Shown here piece after piece: positions 11,679 to 23,977 of a stretch of DNA of 64,000 nucleotides. The stretch's first letter is position 1; the number at the start of each line of letters is the position of its first letter. Source of the DNA: Enoplolaimus lenunculus (Eukaryota; Nematoda; Enoplea; Enoplida; Thoracostomopsidae); NCBI GenBank assembly GCA_030248215.1, contig JASANG010003089.1, forward strand, positions 62,001 to 126,000. Direction: 5' to 3'. The notes beneath the pieces are model-generated. The model was not told the origin of the DNA and did no database searches. It worked only from the letters and a program-made list of their open reading frames with translations. The translations under genes and the position numbers were made by a program.

Positions 11679-12662
11679 CATATTCTTTAGAGCAACTATT
11701 AAGTATTCTAATTGTATAGTCAGTAACGATAGTGTATATTTGAATGTTTTCATCAACATCATATCTTGTAATAATTACAATCCTGCAGTGAACAACTAAC
11801 AAAATTTCGTTTTCAAATTAAAAATTTATATGTTTTTGAACGCACTTTTGCCAATATTGTCTTAAACTCGTCCAAGAATTGCGTTTTGAGAATATTAACC
11901 GTAGTATAATTGAAAGTGACATTAATATCGTTCGAAAAAGTTTTCAAATGCCGATTTTGCAGTCAAATTGGTCTGTTGAAGTGAACTAAAGTTGAAATTG
12001 AATATAATTTTATTGAAAATTGAATTACACAACGTTGTACATGGCGATAATTTTATAGAGTTATTTTACTGTTAAAGTCTGTCATTTACTTTAGGAAACT
12101 AACGTTTCGTTGGCGAATGTAAACGGTTTTTTGGTTTTCTGCTGCAACTAGCAGTCAATTCCGACGGCTACACACAAAAAACATTTTCTGATATTCAAGA
12201 AATATTTTCTTAAATTCAAAACAATTATGTCTGAATCTAGACTCCTGACGTAATTGTATTAAGTTGAAAATGGCAAAAAATCGTGTAATTTTGTTTCGGG
12301 CCAAAATGGACCCCGTGGCATCCTGCCCCCCTCGACAAAGGGTCTGAGAGGCCTGCTACAGCACTAAGAGTAGCTATCTTCCCAACTGTGTCTAGCACCT
12401 ATTACAAGTTTAGTTACAGCTTTTCTGACAACTTGCTTGCCACCCTTGTTATTTTTTCTGTTTTGTCATTAAATTTAGCAAAGCCGCTCATCCCCGGCAT
12501 TTAGGAACAATTTCCAATCTTTTCCTAAATCTGTCTAAAGCACGAATTTTAGTCTCGCTAATTGAGAAAACTTTTGTCTGACTTTCTATTAAGCCTTCGT
12601 TTCTGTAACTATTTGCACTTTATAAAGCATTCACATAGTGTCTTGTCTGCCGACCGCCTTGT

Positions 12663-12743
12663 CGTTATTATTATTATTATTATTATTATTGTTGTTGTTG
12701 TTTTTGCTGTTGTTCTTGTTCTTGTTCTTGTTCTTGTTCTTGC

Positions 12744-12820
<77 letters not shown>

Positions 12821-12848
12821 TTGCTGTTGTTCTTGTTCTTGTTCTTGC

Positions 12849-12889
<41 letters not shown>

Positions 12890-12917
12890 TTGCTGTTGTT
12901 CTTGTTCTTGTTCTTGC

Positions 12918-12952
<35 letters not shown>

Positions 12953-12980
12953 TTGCTGTTGTTCTTGTTCTTGTTCTTGC

Positions 12981-13021
<41 letters not shown>

Positions 13022-13049
13022 TTGCTGTTGTTCTTGTTCTTGTTCTTGC

Positions 13050-13081
<32 letters not shown>

Positions 13082-13109
13082 TTGCTGTTGTTCTTGTTCT
13101 TGTTCTTGC

Positions 13110-13147
<38 letters not shown>

Positions 13148-13320
13148 TTGCTGTTGTTCTTGGTCTTGTTCTTGCTGTTGTTGTTGTTGTTGTTGTTGTT
13201 GTTTTTGCTGTTGTTCTTGTTCTTGTTCTTGCTGTTGTTGTTGTTGTTGTTGTTGTTATTGCTGTTGTTCTTGTTCTTGTTCTTGCTGTTGTTGTTGTTG
13301 TTGTTGTTTGTTGTTTTATT
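12663..13320. repeat. GTT/CAA microsatellite with a 33-bp higher-order insert
   Basis: An ATT run, then GTT runs of varied length, interrupted about nine times by the same block (TTTTTGCTGTTGTTC, TTGTTCTTGTTCTTGCTG). One block has CTTGGTCTTG. The minus-strand CAA frame would read Gln runs with a regular QQEQEQEQQQK insert. I regard it as non-coding, since no splice or gene context is seen. Confidence 0.92.
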
Positions 13321-13912
13321 GTTGCTACTGCGGTTGTTGTTGGTTAGTGAGGTGTGACGAAGCAAAGAATTCTAAAATTTGCCACTAATATATTAATGTG
13401 TTGTTTATGTTGATAAAGTACATATTGTTTAAATATTTACACAATTATTTAAAATTTCACATATTCGTTATTGCTAAGGCATCAGATGGACTGCAACACT
13501 TGGTGTTTTTAGAAGGCTTATATTCTCATGACCGGAACATCCGTCATCCACAAAGTCGAAAATATTCGAAGCTTTAAACTGTTGCCAAATATTTGCAACG
13601 GAATGTTAAAATTGCAAAAATTGGTGTTTAAGTAAAGCTGGAACGTCCGCAATACGTAATTTGAGTATTTTTACAATTAATGTTTGAATGGGTATAATTT
13701 CATGCCTAAAATAGATTTCACAATGTTTTAATTTCTTTATATGGTAAAATACTCTTTGGCGAATCCAAAGGAGATCAGACAGGAATGGACCCTCAAACAG
13801 AGATTAAAATGACTTTGTATTAAGGTTTAGCACTAAATTGGCGTCCGGCTGATTGCTCGCTTTGATCGCTGGGGTTTTTTCATTATATCTCGCATTCGCT
13901 TGCACAAATTTA

Positions 13913-13945
13913 AGTCCATGTAAAGATCAAGGGCGGAACGTTACG
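13913..13945. mobile_element. Family A terminal fragment
   Basis: TCCATGTAAAGATCAAGGGC followed by GGAACGTTAC resembles a single element end; the rest is absent. Confidence 0.5.
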
Positions 13946-14020
13946 CAAGGCAGGATAAATAATAGCGAAAAAAGATTACAAGCGAAATGGGTGAGAAGTC
14001 ATACTGAATCTTAATCTTAG

Positions 14021-14204
14021 GACCTATGTTACTTTAAGTGGCGTAACAGTAGATTAAGCGTATTCCTAAGCCTAAGCCTAAACTTTACAAAAATGTGTTC
14101 CTTAGCCTAAGCTTGAGCATAAGCAAAAAATGTAATATAGAATCTAAACCTACTCTTTTATGGACCCACCAGAAACCTTGACGCCCCTTAAAGTAACATG
14201 GGCC
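14021..14204. mobile_element. Family B hAT-like MITE with perfect 8-bp TSD
   Basis: Starts GACCTATGTTACTTTAAGTG and ends CTTAAAGTAACATGGGCC. Flanked by AATCTTAG at 14013-14020 and 14205-14212. The core has CCTAAG hexamers followed by GTGTTCCTTAGCC. Confidence 0.9.
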
Positions 14205-14531
14205 AATCTTAGCATAAAATCTTTTAATTCATGTTTGGGTGGCATCGCGTGGGGGACCCTTGGATCAGCCATGGTTACTGGAGTCATTTGATGACGCAAG
14301 ATGTCATCATAAGTTTCAATCTAAAACGCAAATTATTAGCGAATAAAAGTGTCAGTGTTTCAGTTGTCATGTCAGACCTTAATTTATCAATTTATATTCA
14401 AACTCAAGCTTTTCGACTGAAATTTCAATAAATGTTTAATGAATAAATTTATTTTCAGCCAGTATTGATATTGTTAAACCAATCAGGTTACTTAGCTAGT
14501 TTGAAAAAAATGGCTTTCGTACACTTCCTAC

Positions 14532-14895
14532 GGCCAATGTAAGGAACAGGGGCGGAACAGTATTATAAGCATATTCCTAAGCCTAAGCCTAAGCCAAAGC
14601 CTAAGCGTAAGCATAAACATATTCCTAAACCTATGCCTAAGCCTATAGCCCTATTCACACGTGCAAGCTTTTTCTAGCTATGATTCTCAATGAATTATTT
14701 GCAGTTGCAACTTTTTCGTACGGGATTTTAGAAAAACCTTGCAAGTGCAAGTTACAGCTTCAACTTTTCCCAGCAAAAACTTGCACGTGTCTACAGGGCT
14801 TTAGCCTAACCAAGCAAAAACATTAGTCTAAAGCTTAAACTTACTCTATTACAGTCCCACAAAAAAACGTTCCACCCCTGATCTTTACATGGGCC
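14532..14895. mobile_element. Family A MITE interrupted by a family C MITE
   Basis: GGCCAATGTAAGGAACAGGG at the left, CCTAAG hexamers, and CCCCTGATCTTTACATGGGC at the right. A family C element sits at 14647-14801 inside the hexamer core. The flanks ACTTCCTAC and ACTTCCACC resemble a decayed target duplication. Confidence 0.85.
14647..14801. mobile_element. Family C MITE nested in family A
   Basis: Begins AGCCCTATTCACACGTGCAA and ends with the inverse (TTGCACGTGTCTACAGGGCT). It interrupts the CCTAAG core of the host element, so it is the younger insertion. Confidence 0.82.
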
Positions 14896-17578
14896 ACTTC
14901 CACCGTACGCTTAGTCATATATAAACGCTGTCCTAAGCCATTTTTCAACAAAAGGCCTATGTGGCCAGTGTACGAGATCCAATCGAAGTATTTTCCTAAG
15001 CCTAAAACCTGATTCTAATTCGAAGCCTTAACCTTTAATTATTACATGAAAGAGTTCAATAGTACGAAAAATATCTAGAACCTAAACGGCTAAACTGGCT
15101 CCAGACGGTTTAATATGAGAATTTTCCAAACATTTTTATGCCACTTGAGTTTTCTGCGGATGTCGTTATCCCAACCAAGACAGAATATCCTTTATCCGGC
15201 CGTAATTTCAGTCCATCATACACCAAAAGACATCACAAAGCTTGATCAAATTACCCATGAACAAATTGTGCAATCGAAGCCGTTTACCATCTGCCTCGTT
15301 AGTATACATTACATACATACATATATATTATATTACATATATATACATGATACATACATAGAGTTTGATTACATCCCATCATTTCTAAATATACTTTCTT
15401 AGCAAATATCTTCAGTGCCGTCCGTAAAAATAAGGATTTGTGGAGCTGGTTGTTAAAAACGGCTAAAATATTGAGTCTTAAAACAAGAATTGGCCAATCG
15501 TTCGCTGTTATTCAGTAAGTATTGTACCAGGGTAGAAAATTTCGTTTAGAAAGACGGCTGCGTCCCTGGCGCCGATTTCGTTTCCGTCACTGGCTGTGTA
15601 TAAGACAACGCTACCGCTAAATCTACGCTCAATTTAACTGATTATGTCTAATGATATCTGAGTAAATCAACGTTGTCAGTTAAAGCATAAGTCAATTGTT
15701 TGTTCAACCTTTCTTCGTCCGTTGGCGAGAGAGTAGAATTAAATTTAAGATTGCGGCTATAAAATAGCGGTCCAAGGGTTGTCCTAATTTCAGGGTTGGC
15801 CCGTTACTTTTAGGGATGTTCCGGTTTCTGGTGGGTCTGTAAAAGGGCTGGCTTACATTCTAGACTACAGTTTTTTGCTTAGGCTTAGGCTTAGTCTTAG
15901 GGTTAGGCTTAGGCTTAGGCTTAGGCTTAGGCTTAGGAATACGCTTAATCTACCGTTACGGCCCTAAAAGTAACATTGGTCTCCGGTTTGATAGCATTTG
16001 GCTTTACAAAAACAGATTTAAACTATGACAGGAAACAGTTCTGATTGGTTCTTTGGAATTTTTTCAAATTATTTTCACAGAATTGATTGGCTACAAGAGT
16101 GCATTCAAAAATCTGTGATGTTGGGGGCTCGAAATATATATGCACTGAACGGACACAACGAGCGAAGCAAACGAGCAACTAAACGCAACATTAGCACAAA
16201 AATCAGAAATACTAAAAGTAATTTCAGCTCAATAAAAATATTTCAATTTTCAAATTTCAATTTGAATTTAAATTTGACTTCTCGCTCGCTTCACTCGTCT
16301 GACAACTTCTTCCATTGTCCACATTGCGGCCTAATGTATGCGGCCCCTAGTTTTTGGATCAGCTGTCGCGGTCCTGATCCCCCGTTTGTATTTGCCGACA
16401 TCTGACCTCAAATTGAAATTCAAAATTTTCTCCGCAAACTTTAAATTCGTTCCGTTCGCAACATTTATTTTGATTTTAGCCTAAAGGCCGTTGCTTAACA
16501 GCTTCTGTAACAACTCTTATCGACACTTGTTTACGTTTAATAAGGCGATTATATACGCAAATGAAACTTCATTTCATCTTTAGTCAACTGCGATTTTTAG
16601 CCAGGATTTCGGCTCGGGAGGCGATCAAATACGGTTTTGTTAAACCGTTGCGAACGAGAGATATTTAATGGTTGGCTTTATGATAAAGTCTACTAAAACT
16701 GCTTTTTCTATGCCTTGTGGAAGTTTAGGACGAGATGTATCCCTGTTATCCGCCGGCTTATTTACGTCCCTGCGGTAGTTTTGCATTCTCACAAAGCCCT
16801 GCCTCATCTCTCGCTTTCTCTCCCTCTCGGAAAACTTTTACGCGACTTTCCACCCGCTCAAGAGTGCTAATTATAGGCGAAGTCTAACCTACGTTAGATG
16901 TACGATTTTAGCTGTAGAAATTTGCTATAATGTGTCCCGTAGAAGACTGACCAGACTTCAGGTTAATAAATAGTTGCTATAATCATGACCATATACCAGG
17001 GGGTTAACGAATATATTTGCTGAAATTTCTAGAGAGGCGAAGGACGGCACTTTTACAGGCTTAAGAATGATCTGGTTTAAAATGCCAAAAATTAATCTTT
17101 TCGCTACGCTGGTTCGCAAAAAATGCGTTTAAATCATTTTTACGTAGAAATGAAATTTTGGTTGCACAATTCTGCTGGGATGACGCATGATCCTTAAGTG
17201 AACCCGGACTGTGAATTTGTGGAAAATTTTTACCGGGTTAAACTTGATATGGTTCAGGTGCGTGAAATTTTAACGGGGTCATGTTCTTGGGATAATGGTA
17301 CGTAAAACGTACACTGGTGTATAGAAATTTTGATTGCGTGATTTTTTAAATGTCATAGTGCAAAATGTATATAGTTCATTAAACAACTGATGATAGGTGC
17401 TACACACATTCAGTGACCATGCAATATGCAAACTAAAATCAGGGTCTACCGCACACAAAATACGCGAATACTACTCATTATTTGTACAGAAATTTAAAAA
17501 AAAATAAAATGTTTTACCAAAATATACCCGGCGCTAAAATTTTAAGTTCATTTTGTTTCCGAAAATGTACCGAGTCGC
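14896..17578. other. No gene seen outside the listed MITE
   Basis: Contains one family B element. The 126-codon frame at 16025-16405 has no recognisable domain and ordinary AT-rich composition; I leave it unannotated. Confidence 0.45.
15798..15981. mobile_element. Family B MITE (reverse orientation) with (TTAGGC)n core
   Basis: Starts GGCCCGTTACTTTTAGGG and ends CCTAAAAGTAACATTGGTC. The core has about eight TTAGGC or near-TTAGGC units. The flanks TCAGGGTT and TCCGGTTT match at 6 of 8. Confidence 0.85.
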
Positions 17579-17725
17579 GGCCCATGTAAAGATCAGTGAC
17601 GGAACGTTTTTTCTGAGATACTGCAATAGAGCAAGCTTAAGCTTTAGACTAAATTTTTGCGTAGACTTTAGGCTTAGGACTGTGCTTACTATACTACTGT
17701 TACGGCTCTGTTCTATACAGTAGCC
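17579..17725. mobile_element. Family A MITE, short core
   Basis: GGCCCATGTAAAGATCAGTG start, the AGCTTTAGACTAAATTTTTG block, a short TTAGGC region and a CTGTTCTATACAGTAGCC end. Confidence 0.75.
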
Positions 17726-17754
17726 GAAAGCACAAACTCAGGTTGCAATGCTAA

Positions 17755-18053
17755 AGCCCTATTCACACATGCAAGTTTTCGCTGAAAGAACTTGCCGGTG
17801 CCAATTGCACTTGCAAGTTTTGTTCAAAATCCCGTTCGAAAAACATGCAGCTGCAAATAATTCACTAAAAATTATTGCTAAGAATTATATCACACGAGTA
17901 AAAAACATACCAGTTTACTGATTTTATTGCAGCTGCATTCTCATTAGCTGTTGAAAAAATGCAAGTTCTGTGTGCAGGTTGCAACTGCAAGTTCTGTGTG
18001 CAATTTGCAACTGCAAGATCTCGCAGTTAAAACTTGCACGTGCGAATAGGGCT
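17755..18053. mobile_element. Family C MITE with TAA target duplication
   Basis: AGCCCTATTCACACATGCAA at the left and its inverse (TGCACGTGCGAATAGGGCT) at the right. TAA lies on both sides (17752-17754, 18054-18056). The inside is full of GCAAGTTNNNGCAACTTGCA-like dyads. The 3-bp TWA duplication fits PIF/Harbinger. Confidence 0.85.
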
Positions 18054-21000
18054 TAATACTGTCGGATAAAATATAGAATTCGGTTTTGTTATTTTCAAGC
18101 TGTTTGTTAACGTTTTTTGTCTTTTGAAAAAAGTGTTTATATTGATGCTAAAATAGCGTTTTGACAACCGTTAAAAACGTTAAAAAGTCGGGTCAAAATA
18201 GCGTTTTGATACACAAGCCTCATTTATACCGTTTCTGTGTTATATTTTGCAACGAATAGAAACTTTATGTGTTGTTTTTATATCTAAAACACTAATAATG
18301 TTGAACAAAAAAGTGATTGAACTCGCCGACCAACAATCGTCAAAAACTACTCAACTCCATTAAGCGTTGAATCGTTAGCAATGATTTATTTAATTAATTT
18401 CTTAAAATTGAGAAAATAAAAGTCTTAAATTGCAAAAATTATAATTTTTTCTGAATGCGCACAGCAAACTTTTAATCAATTAAAATGGAACGCGTTTCAG
18501 AACTGATTTCAGATTTGACGATTTTTCTGAGGGTGAATTTAGAAGCGGATTGTAGATTTTGAGAAATTAGTTGTTCAAAATTAATTTCAAAACAGAATTA
18601 GGGTAGAAATACAGGCAAGAAGATTAAAACATTAAGATATTTAATGAATTATGACTTAAGAAAAATGGGGGGCCGAGCAGGCTTTGCATACCCCCAAATC
18701 CAAAACTGAAATTATTTTCAGTGATTACATTCGAAACGACTTTTTTACATTAAATTGAACTACTCATCAAAAACTCGTAAATTGAAAGCTAACAGAGTTT
18801 AAAATATTAATCATTTTTAAATTTGGTATTGAAATTTGCTAAACTTTCGTTCTAAAAATGTTCAAAAGATTTTTTGAATAATTTCATATTGTCGGTAAGA
18901 CCCAAGCGTGGACGGGAACTAAAAATCCGCCCTGCCATTTTGATATAAACCGGTATACTACTGAACTGACTATTTAGAACAATAATCAAAGTTTTCATTT
19001 TGTTGAGTGGCCCAAATTTCAATCGGTTTATCGAGCAGTTTGCTCGAAACGCCTGGTGGCCTATCCACCCTTGATCGACCAATGTATTGTGCGGATTTCA
19101 AATACCATTTCGAGACGTTAACCTAAACCTGTAAACAGGCCATGGTTTAAGGGAAGCTTCGTTTAAAATTAACCAGTTCAAGAATCGAATTATCAAGTCA
19201 AAGTGGTTGCAACATTTGAAACACTAACTTCTTTCAGAAAAAAAGCCAAATTTGTAAAAATTTAATTTTATTTTGAAAAACTTAATTTGCTTACATTTGT
19301 TATAATTTTCAGTGTATTGTGAATGGAAAGGTTAGGTTGAGCTGTGCCCAAATTACGTCAAATATATAATATAAGTAAATATAAGAGGCGGATCCAGGAA
19401 TGTCAGACGGGATCCGGGCTGGCAAACGTTATGAAACGCAATTTTCATTGTATAGGAACTTTATCATTTTATCACAAAAAGTTTTTGAGTGGCAAAACTG
19501 TAAGGTAGGTCGGACCTTATTATTTTATTACAAAATATCTGACGGAGGGCCTACGCCTTCCCGTCCCCACACTGAATCTGCTAGTGATAAAAAAATATGT
19601 ATTTATATATAAAAAATTTGTTTTTTAGCTTTACAAATATGGCAGTATTTAAATATGTTTATTTGACCCAAGCTTAAATGGTACTTTTTGGTCAGGCCCC
19701 GGCTTACTTTATGGTCTGGTTAATAAAACCACCACTGCAAGGTATTACTACTTTATGCCACACTCACCGTCTCCTGGGTGTGACTTGTTAGCTCAAAATA
19801 GGTAAATATATATTTCTTATAAACCTGTCGGTTGTGTACTATAACGAAATATATAAATTCGTGTTATTTGTATGAAATTTTTATCAGCTTCCGGCATTGA
19901 ATGCGAAACAAACAGATAAGAGGGGTTAGAATTTTAGCAGAGGACAGTTTTACCTTTCGTGGTTTGCTTCCGTAAAGCATCTGTGATTGGTGACAAAAGC
20001 GGTTCTCAAACCGTTTGGCCAATTCCAAGCAGATGGCTTATAGTCGACAGATGTAAATTTTACCTAAAATCCACTGGTTTCCCATAACGTGAGGGGATTC
20101 CTGCCGTAAGATTTGGAGATGAGGGTGTACTGACCATACGGTTTACTGGGCCAATGCCTGGTGCACCAGCTTCAAGTTAGGCCCCGGAACAAAATGAAAC
20201 AATCTTGGTTATGTAGTTGTTGTTCTAAGCAGTCTGTGCTAAAGTTCGAGCTGGTACACCGGCGGTCCAGTAGATACGCAGCCCCCTGGAAGAATTTTGC
20301 CCCCAAAAATTTTTCAACCTTGCTTGTAAGTCATCGAAAACCTTTGCTCGCCCCTCCTGAAAAATGTTCGTCGCTCCCTAGACAAGGTACCTAATCTGGC
20401 TATAGGCATGGGTGGTCCAGTTTACATCAAAAAAGCCCCTGTCGAGTTTTAGGAAGACCTCGGCTATGGCGTGCCTATAGTAAATGTCGGCGTATACAGT
20501 TAAGAATATGATAGCAATAGAAAAGTAGAACAATGTAAAATTTAGTATTCTTTTTGTTGTCTAAAACTTGACTAAGAATGTTTTTTGTTTATCGTTTCCT
20601 ATTGTTTGTTAACATTAGCTGACAAATGTATAATTAACTTTCTTTACTACGTAATCATACGCCGAAAAGGTGGTCCAAACCCCAAGACTACTTTCTGTAT
20701 TCGTTTGCTAACGGCACTGCGTTACTAAACCATCTCTTAAGAGTCCTGGAAAAAATTTTTTACACCCATTAGAAAATTTTCAACCTTGCTTGTAAAGTCA
20801 ACAAATACCTTTGTATGCACCTCCTGAAAAGTGTTTTAACCCGCAACGCTAGCAAGGTGTGCTGGCTACTTTCGTGGACCAAAAATTGTAATTCTTCGGT
20901 ACACCGCTGTTAAATATCGCTTTCGAGTAAAGTTCTATTATAGTTCCTTCACAGGTCTAAGATGATTATCCTTTGTTTAGAGTCTTAGGTATAAGGTAGC

Positions 21001-21257
21001 GTAGTGGCTTATAGTTTCAAGTAGCAAGAATTGTAGGCAGAATTATGACAAAGCAATTTTTTTCCAAAAAGAACATTCTGCTAATTCACAAAACGGCGTA
21101 AGATGAAATTGATCCGTTTTCAGTGCAATTTTTAGTTCTTAAAACCTAAAATAAATTTGTAATTTTTCTTGCGTTTTAGTTTTAACGAATGTTGAAAAAT
21201 GCAATATCCCATTTATGTTAAACTTTGCAGTTTTATGGTGCCGACCTGCAGTAAGCG
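18054..21257. other. No gene seen outside the listed repeat
   Basis: AT-rich, then a mixed-composition block at 20100-20880 made of a dispersed repeat (related to 38189-38574 and, at 20125-20220, to 50640-50740). Confidence 0.45.
19387..19586. mobile_element. Family J repeat (GGCGGATCCA...ATCCGCTAGTG)
   Basis: GGCGGATCCAGGAATG start, AACGTTATGAAACGCAA block, ATTTTATCAC/TTTTTGAGTGG block, end GAATCTGCTAGTG. Same order as at 23978-24229. Confidence 0.68.
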
Positions 21258-21317
21258 AAGAGGCTGTGTGGCTCTGTGGTTAGAGCGATAGACTGAAGAT
21301 TTTTGTCACGAGTTCGT
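21258..21317 (+). pseudogene. tRNA-Phe-like relic or SINE head, joined to a family A MITE
   Basis: GGCTCTGTGGTTAGAGCGATAG resembles a tRNA D-arm, AGACTGAAGAT resembles the tRNA-Phe (GAA) anticodon arm, and ACGAGTTCGTAAG resembles a B box. No acceptor stem pairs. It runs straight into the MITE. Confidence 0.5.
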
Positions 21318-21561
21318 AAGTTTTAGACTAATATTTTTGGTTGGTTAGGCTTAGGCTTAGGCTTAGGAATATGCTCATTCTTACGCTCAGGCTTAGGCTT
21401 AGGCATAAGCTTAGGAATATGCTCATTCTTACGCTCAGGCTTAGACATAGGCTTAGGCTTAGGAATATGCTCATACTTGCGCTTAGGCTTATGCGTAGAC
21501 TTTTTCTTAATTTTAAGAATAAGCTTATCATACTGTTTCGCTCCTGTTCTTTAGATTGGCC
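21318..21561. mobile_element. Family A MITE with expanded core, left end missing
   Basis: Three repeats of a block made of TTAGGC runs plus AGGAATATGCTCAT and TTACGCTCAG (or TTGCGCTTAG) give an internally amplified core. The right end is CTGTTCTTTAGATTGGCC. The left end is replaced by a tRNA-like sequence (21258-21317). Confidence 0.75.
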
Positions 21562-22074
21562 AAAACATATACAAGATTTGGCAATGTAATGTGTATTTTT
21601 GAAACAGTAAATTTTAGCATATTCTCGCTTTTTAGCCAAATAATTTTACTACAAGTTTTAACCAATTGTCTAAGCATTATTTTTTGGACGCTGTCTATAG
21701 TTCTACTTGCCTATCCTATTAATATGTTGATTTGCTGAGCGGATAAACTTAATTGTAAATCCAAAATCCGTATGTGGAATATTGCTAAAATGCTTGAAAC
21801 CGTATTAGCTGTGCCTAAGCTAATTTTGTCACTGACACCAAAATGCCTCAATTGATTTCTCCAGTAATTCTAAGGAAAGCGTGGCTTGATTGCTTGCGCA
21901 AGCTTATACCGCTTCGGGTACTTATAAAGAAGACAAGATTTATTGCAATAAGCGGTAGAATAATTAATCTTTTAGTCTTAAAATGCGCAGTAAAAAGTTT
22001 AAGGTCTGCTATATTAAAACTCAGCCGGTGACAAATGCTAATCGGTGTGTTTTTTGAATTGTGCTGGTAAATTA

Positions 22075-22106
22075 TGGTTATTATTATTATTATTATTATT
22101 ATTATT
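22075..22106. repeat. TTA microsatellite
   Basis: About ten ATT/TTA units in a row. Confidence 0.9.
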
Positions 22107-22332
22107 GGTAATGTGTGATTTGAGAATAAGAGTTTACATGTCGTGTGATTATCTTGCATCGGTCATACTACCACTGTATTACAGTTAATTATTTGATTTG
22201 AAGACAATTTTGTGGTCAAAATAATTTAATTTCGAAGTTTCATTAAAGTTTCACTTAAAATCATGGACGTTCGCTTTCCAAGCTGGCAGTTTTATGAAAG
22301 AGGTTTAACGCAGTAAGGATTGCGCTATAATT

Positions 22333-22530
22333 GACGTCCGGCACCGTCCGTCACCGTCCGTCACCATACGTCATCGTACGTGAGTTATTTAAGTACCATA
22401 CCGCACAGTGACGAACGGCGCCGCACGGTGACGGACAGTGACCGACGGTGCCGCACAATGACGGACGGTAACGGACGGCGACGGACGGTGCCGCACGGTG
22501 ACGGACGGTGACGGACGGCGCCGCACGTCA
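22333..22530. repeat. GACGGACGGTG minisatellite with an inverted head
   Basis: The first part is GGCACCGTCCGTCACCGTCC; after a 45-bp spacer the opposite strand sense follows as repeats of ACGGTGACGG, ACGGTGCCGCACGG and similar. The GC-rich block is foreign to its AT-rich surroundings and can fold into a long hairpin. Confidence 0.85.
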
Positions 22531-23395
22531 ACAAAAGCACAGCATAACCGTAAGTCACATTTTATTCATTTTTATGCTACAATCGTTTTTGCTATCGGCT
22601 TACTAGGGTCTGTGGTGTTTAAGGATATATAATATATAATATTGCTGGGACATAGAGGTCAAAAAAATTTTGACCCTCGCTACGCTCCCTGACCACAAAC
22701 TTTCACACGAGGTTATATCCGTCTAAAATGAAATCGTGATCAGACCGTTGGCTGTGGCTTGTTTGTCTCAGCAATCGCGTAAACAGGCACCGCACAAACC
22801 AGCCCCAAATGACCCACGAATGGTATGTTCTCGACGTTGTTAAGGGTTCGCGAAGCCGTGATTAGCCTTGTGCGCAATATCCAATAAATATTTTATTAGT
22901 TTTACACAAAAGGTTTTGTTTGTCGACAAAGATTGAAAATATGAAAACAAAAGCGTCAAACGCATCACACCGCGATTTTCAATTATACTTTTCGGACATT
23001 GTTGACTTCTGAGATGTGCCATAGAATTGCTTTGGGGGCACCGTAATCAAGGGACCCATAGCTGTTGCCTTCCTTAAGCAATATTTGCCCAGTGAAGACA
23101 TTACATAATCGAATCGGTGTTAAAGATTTGTCCAATAGGGTAAAATTAAATTTTTTAACATTTTTAACGGGGTTTGGTCCCAATTCATGTTCAATTGTCG
23201 GTGTACCTTTGAGAGGGCGCATGTTTTCAAATTTGTTCCTTTTGGCTCTTGAGGTGGCCCGAACCGTGAAAGGTACCAAATGACTTCATGGTCGATGTCA
23301 ATTGCTAGGTTTGACTCGCGTCAAAGTTGGTCGGTTTTGAACCAAACTTTTAACACAGCTCATCTCGGTTTTGCTCTTAACCTTTACTGATTCTT

Positions 23396-23651
23396 CACTG
23401 TAAAATTCAGTGAGTTAATTTTAACTCACAATGAGTTGAATCACTCAGTCTAAGTTAGGACAATCAGAACTCTGAATTTTGATTTGATTCAATTCTTTCT
23501 GAGTCAATTCACATCAACATTCCTAGATTCAACTTAACTCAGAGTGAGAATCAACTCAACACAGAGTGAGTTAATGTTTACTGATATTAATTCAAAAATT
23601 ACCAACTCGCAAACTGAATTGATTAATCAACTCATTTTAATTTACGGCGTT
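23396..23651. mobile_element. Family E MITE (CACTGTAAA, GAGTTNNTT-rich)
   Basis: CACTGTAAAATTCAGTGAGT start and ATCAACTCATTTTAATTTAC toward the right end. The interior is made of AACTCA/TGAGTT dyads. Confidence 0.78.
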
Positions 23652-23977
23652 AACACTGCCAATTTATGTGAAAATTTATAATATTCCTTGAGTCCACTTT
23701 TTTTCGCTTTCGTTCGAGCTAACAAGTCTGGCGAATACCAAGCCTATTTTACAAAAACCTAAACCTGATTCAATGATTTAACGAAGCTTATTTTTTGTAT
23801 GCCAAAATTAGCCATTTTAGAATACACTGAACTTTTCAACTTTTTTCTCTTAAAATTGAAGCAAAAACGCTCGGAAAATATAATTTAAGCAACTGCTGAT
23901 TAAAGTTTCGCTTCGTTTTTTGTATTAAACGGTGTAAATATGTTTTTATTGTAGTTGAGAAATAAACCACCTGTTCA

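Larger units (their letters stand above)
9129..12662. other. No gene seen outside the listed MITEs
   Basis: AT-rich DNA holding family A copies and one family H arm. An inverted pair of the AGGTGCTACACACATT repeat lies at 11036-11075 and 11190-11225. Confidence 0.5.

Noticed and set aside
12562-13365. Poly-Val, poly-Leu and poly-Asn frames
   Set aside because: All are readings of a GTT/AAC microsatellite in different phases.
16025-16405. 126-codon frame with one CPHC motif
   Set aside because: A single CxxC pair is not a domain; the composition is that of surrounding intergenic DNA.
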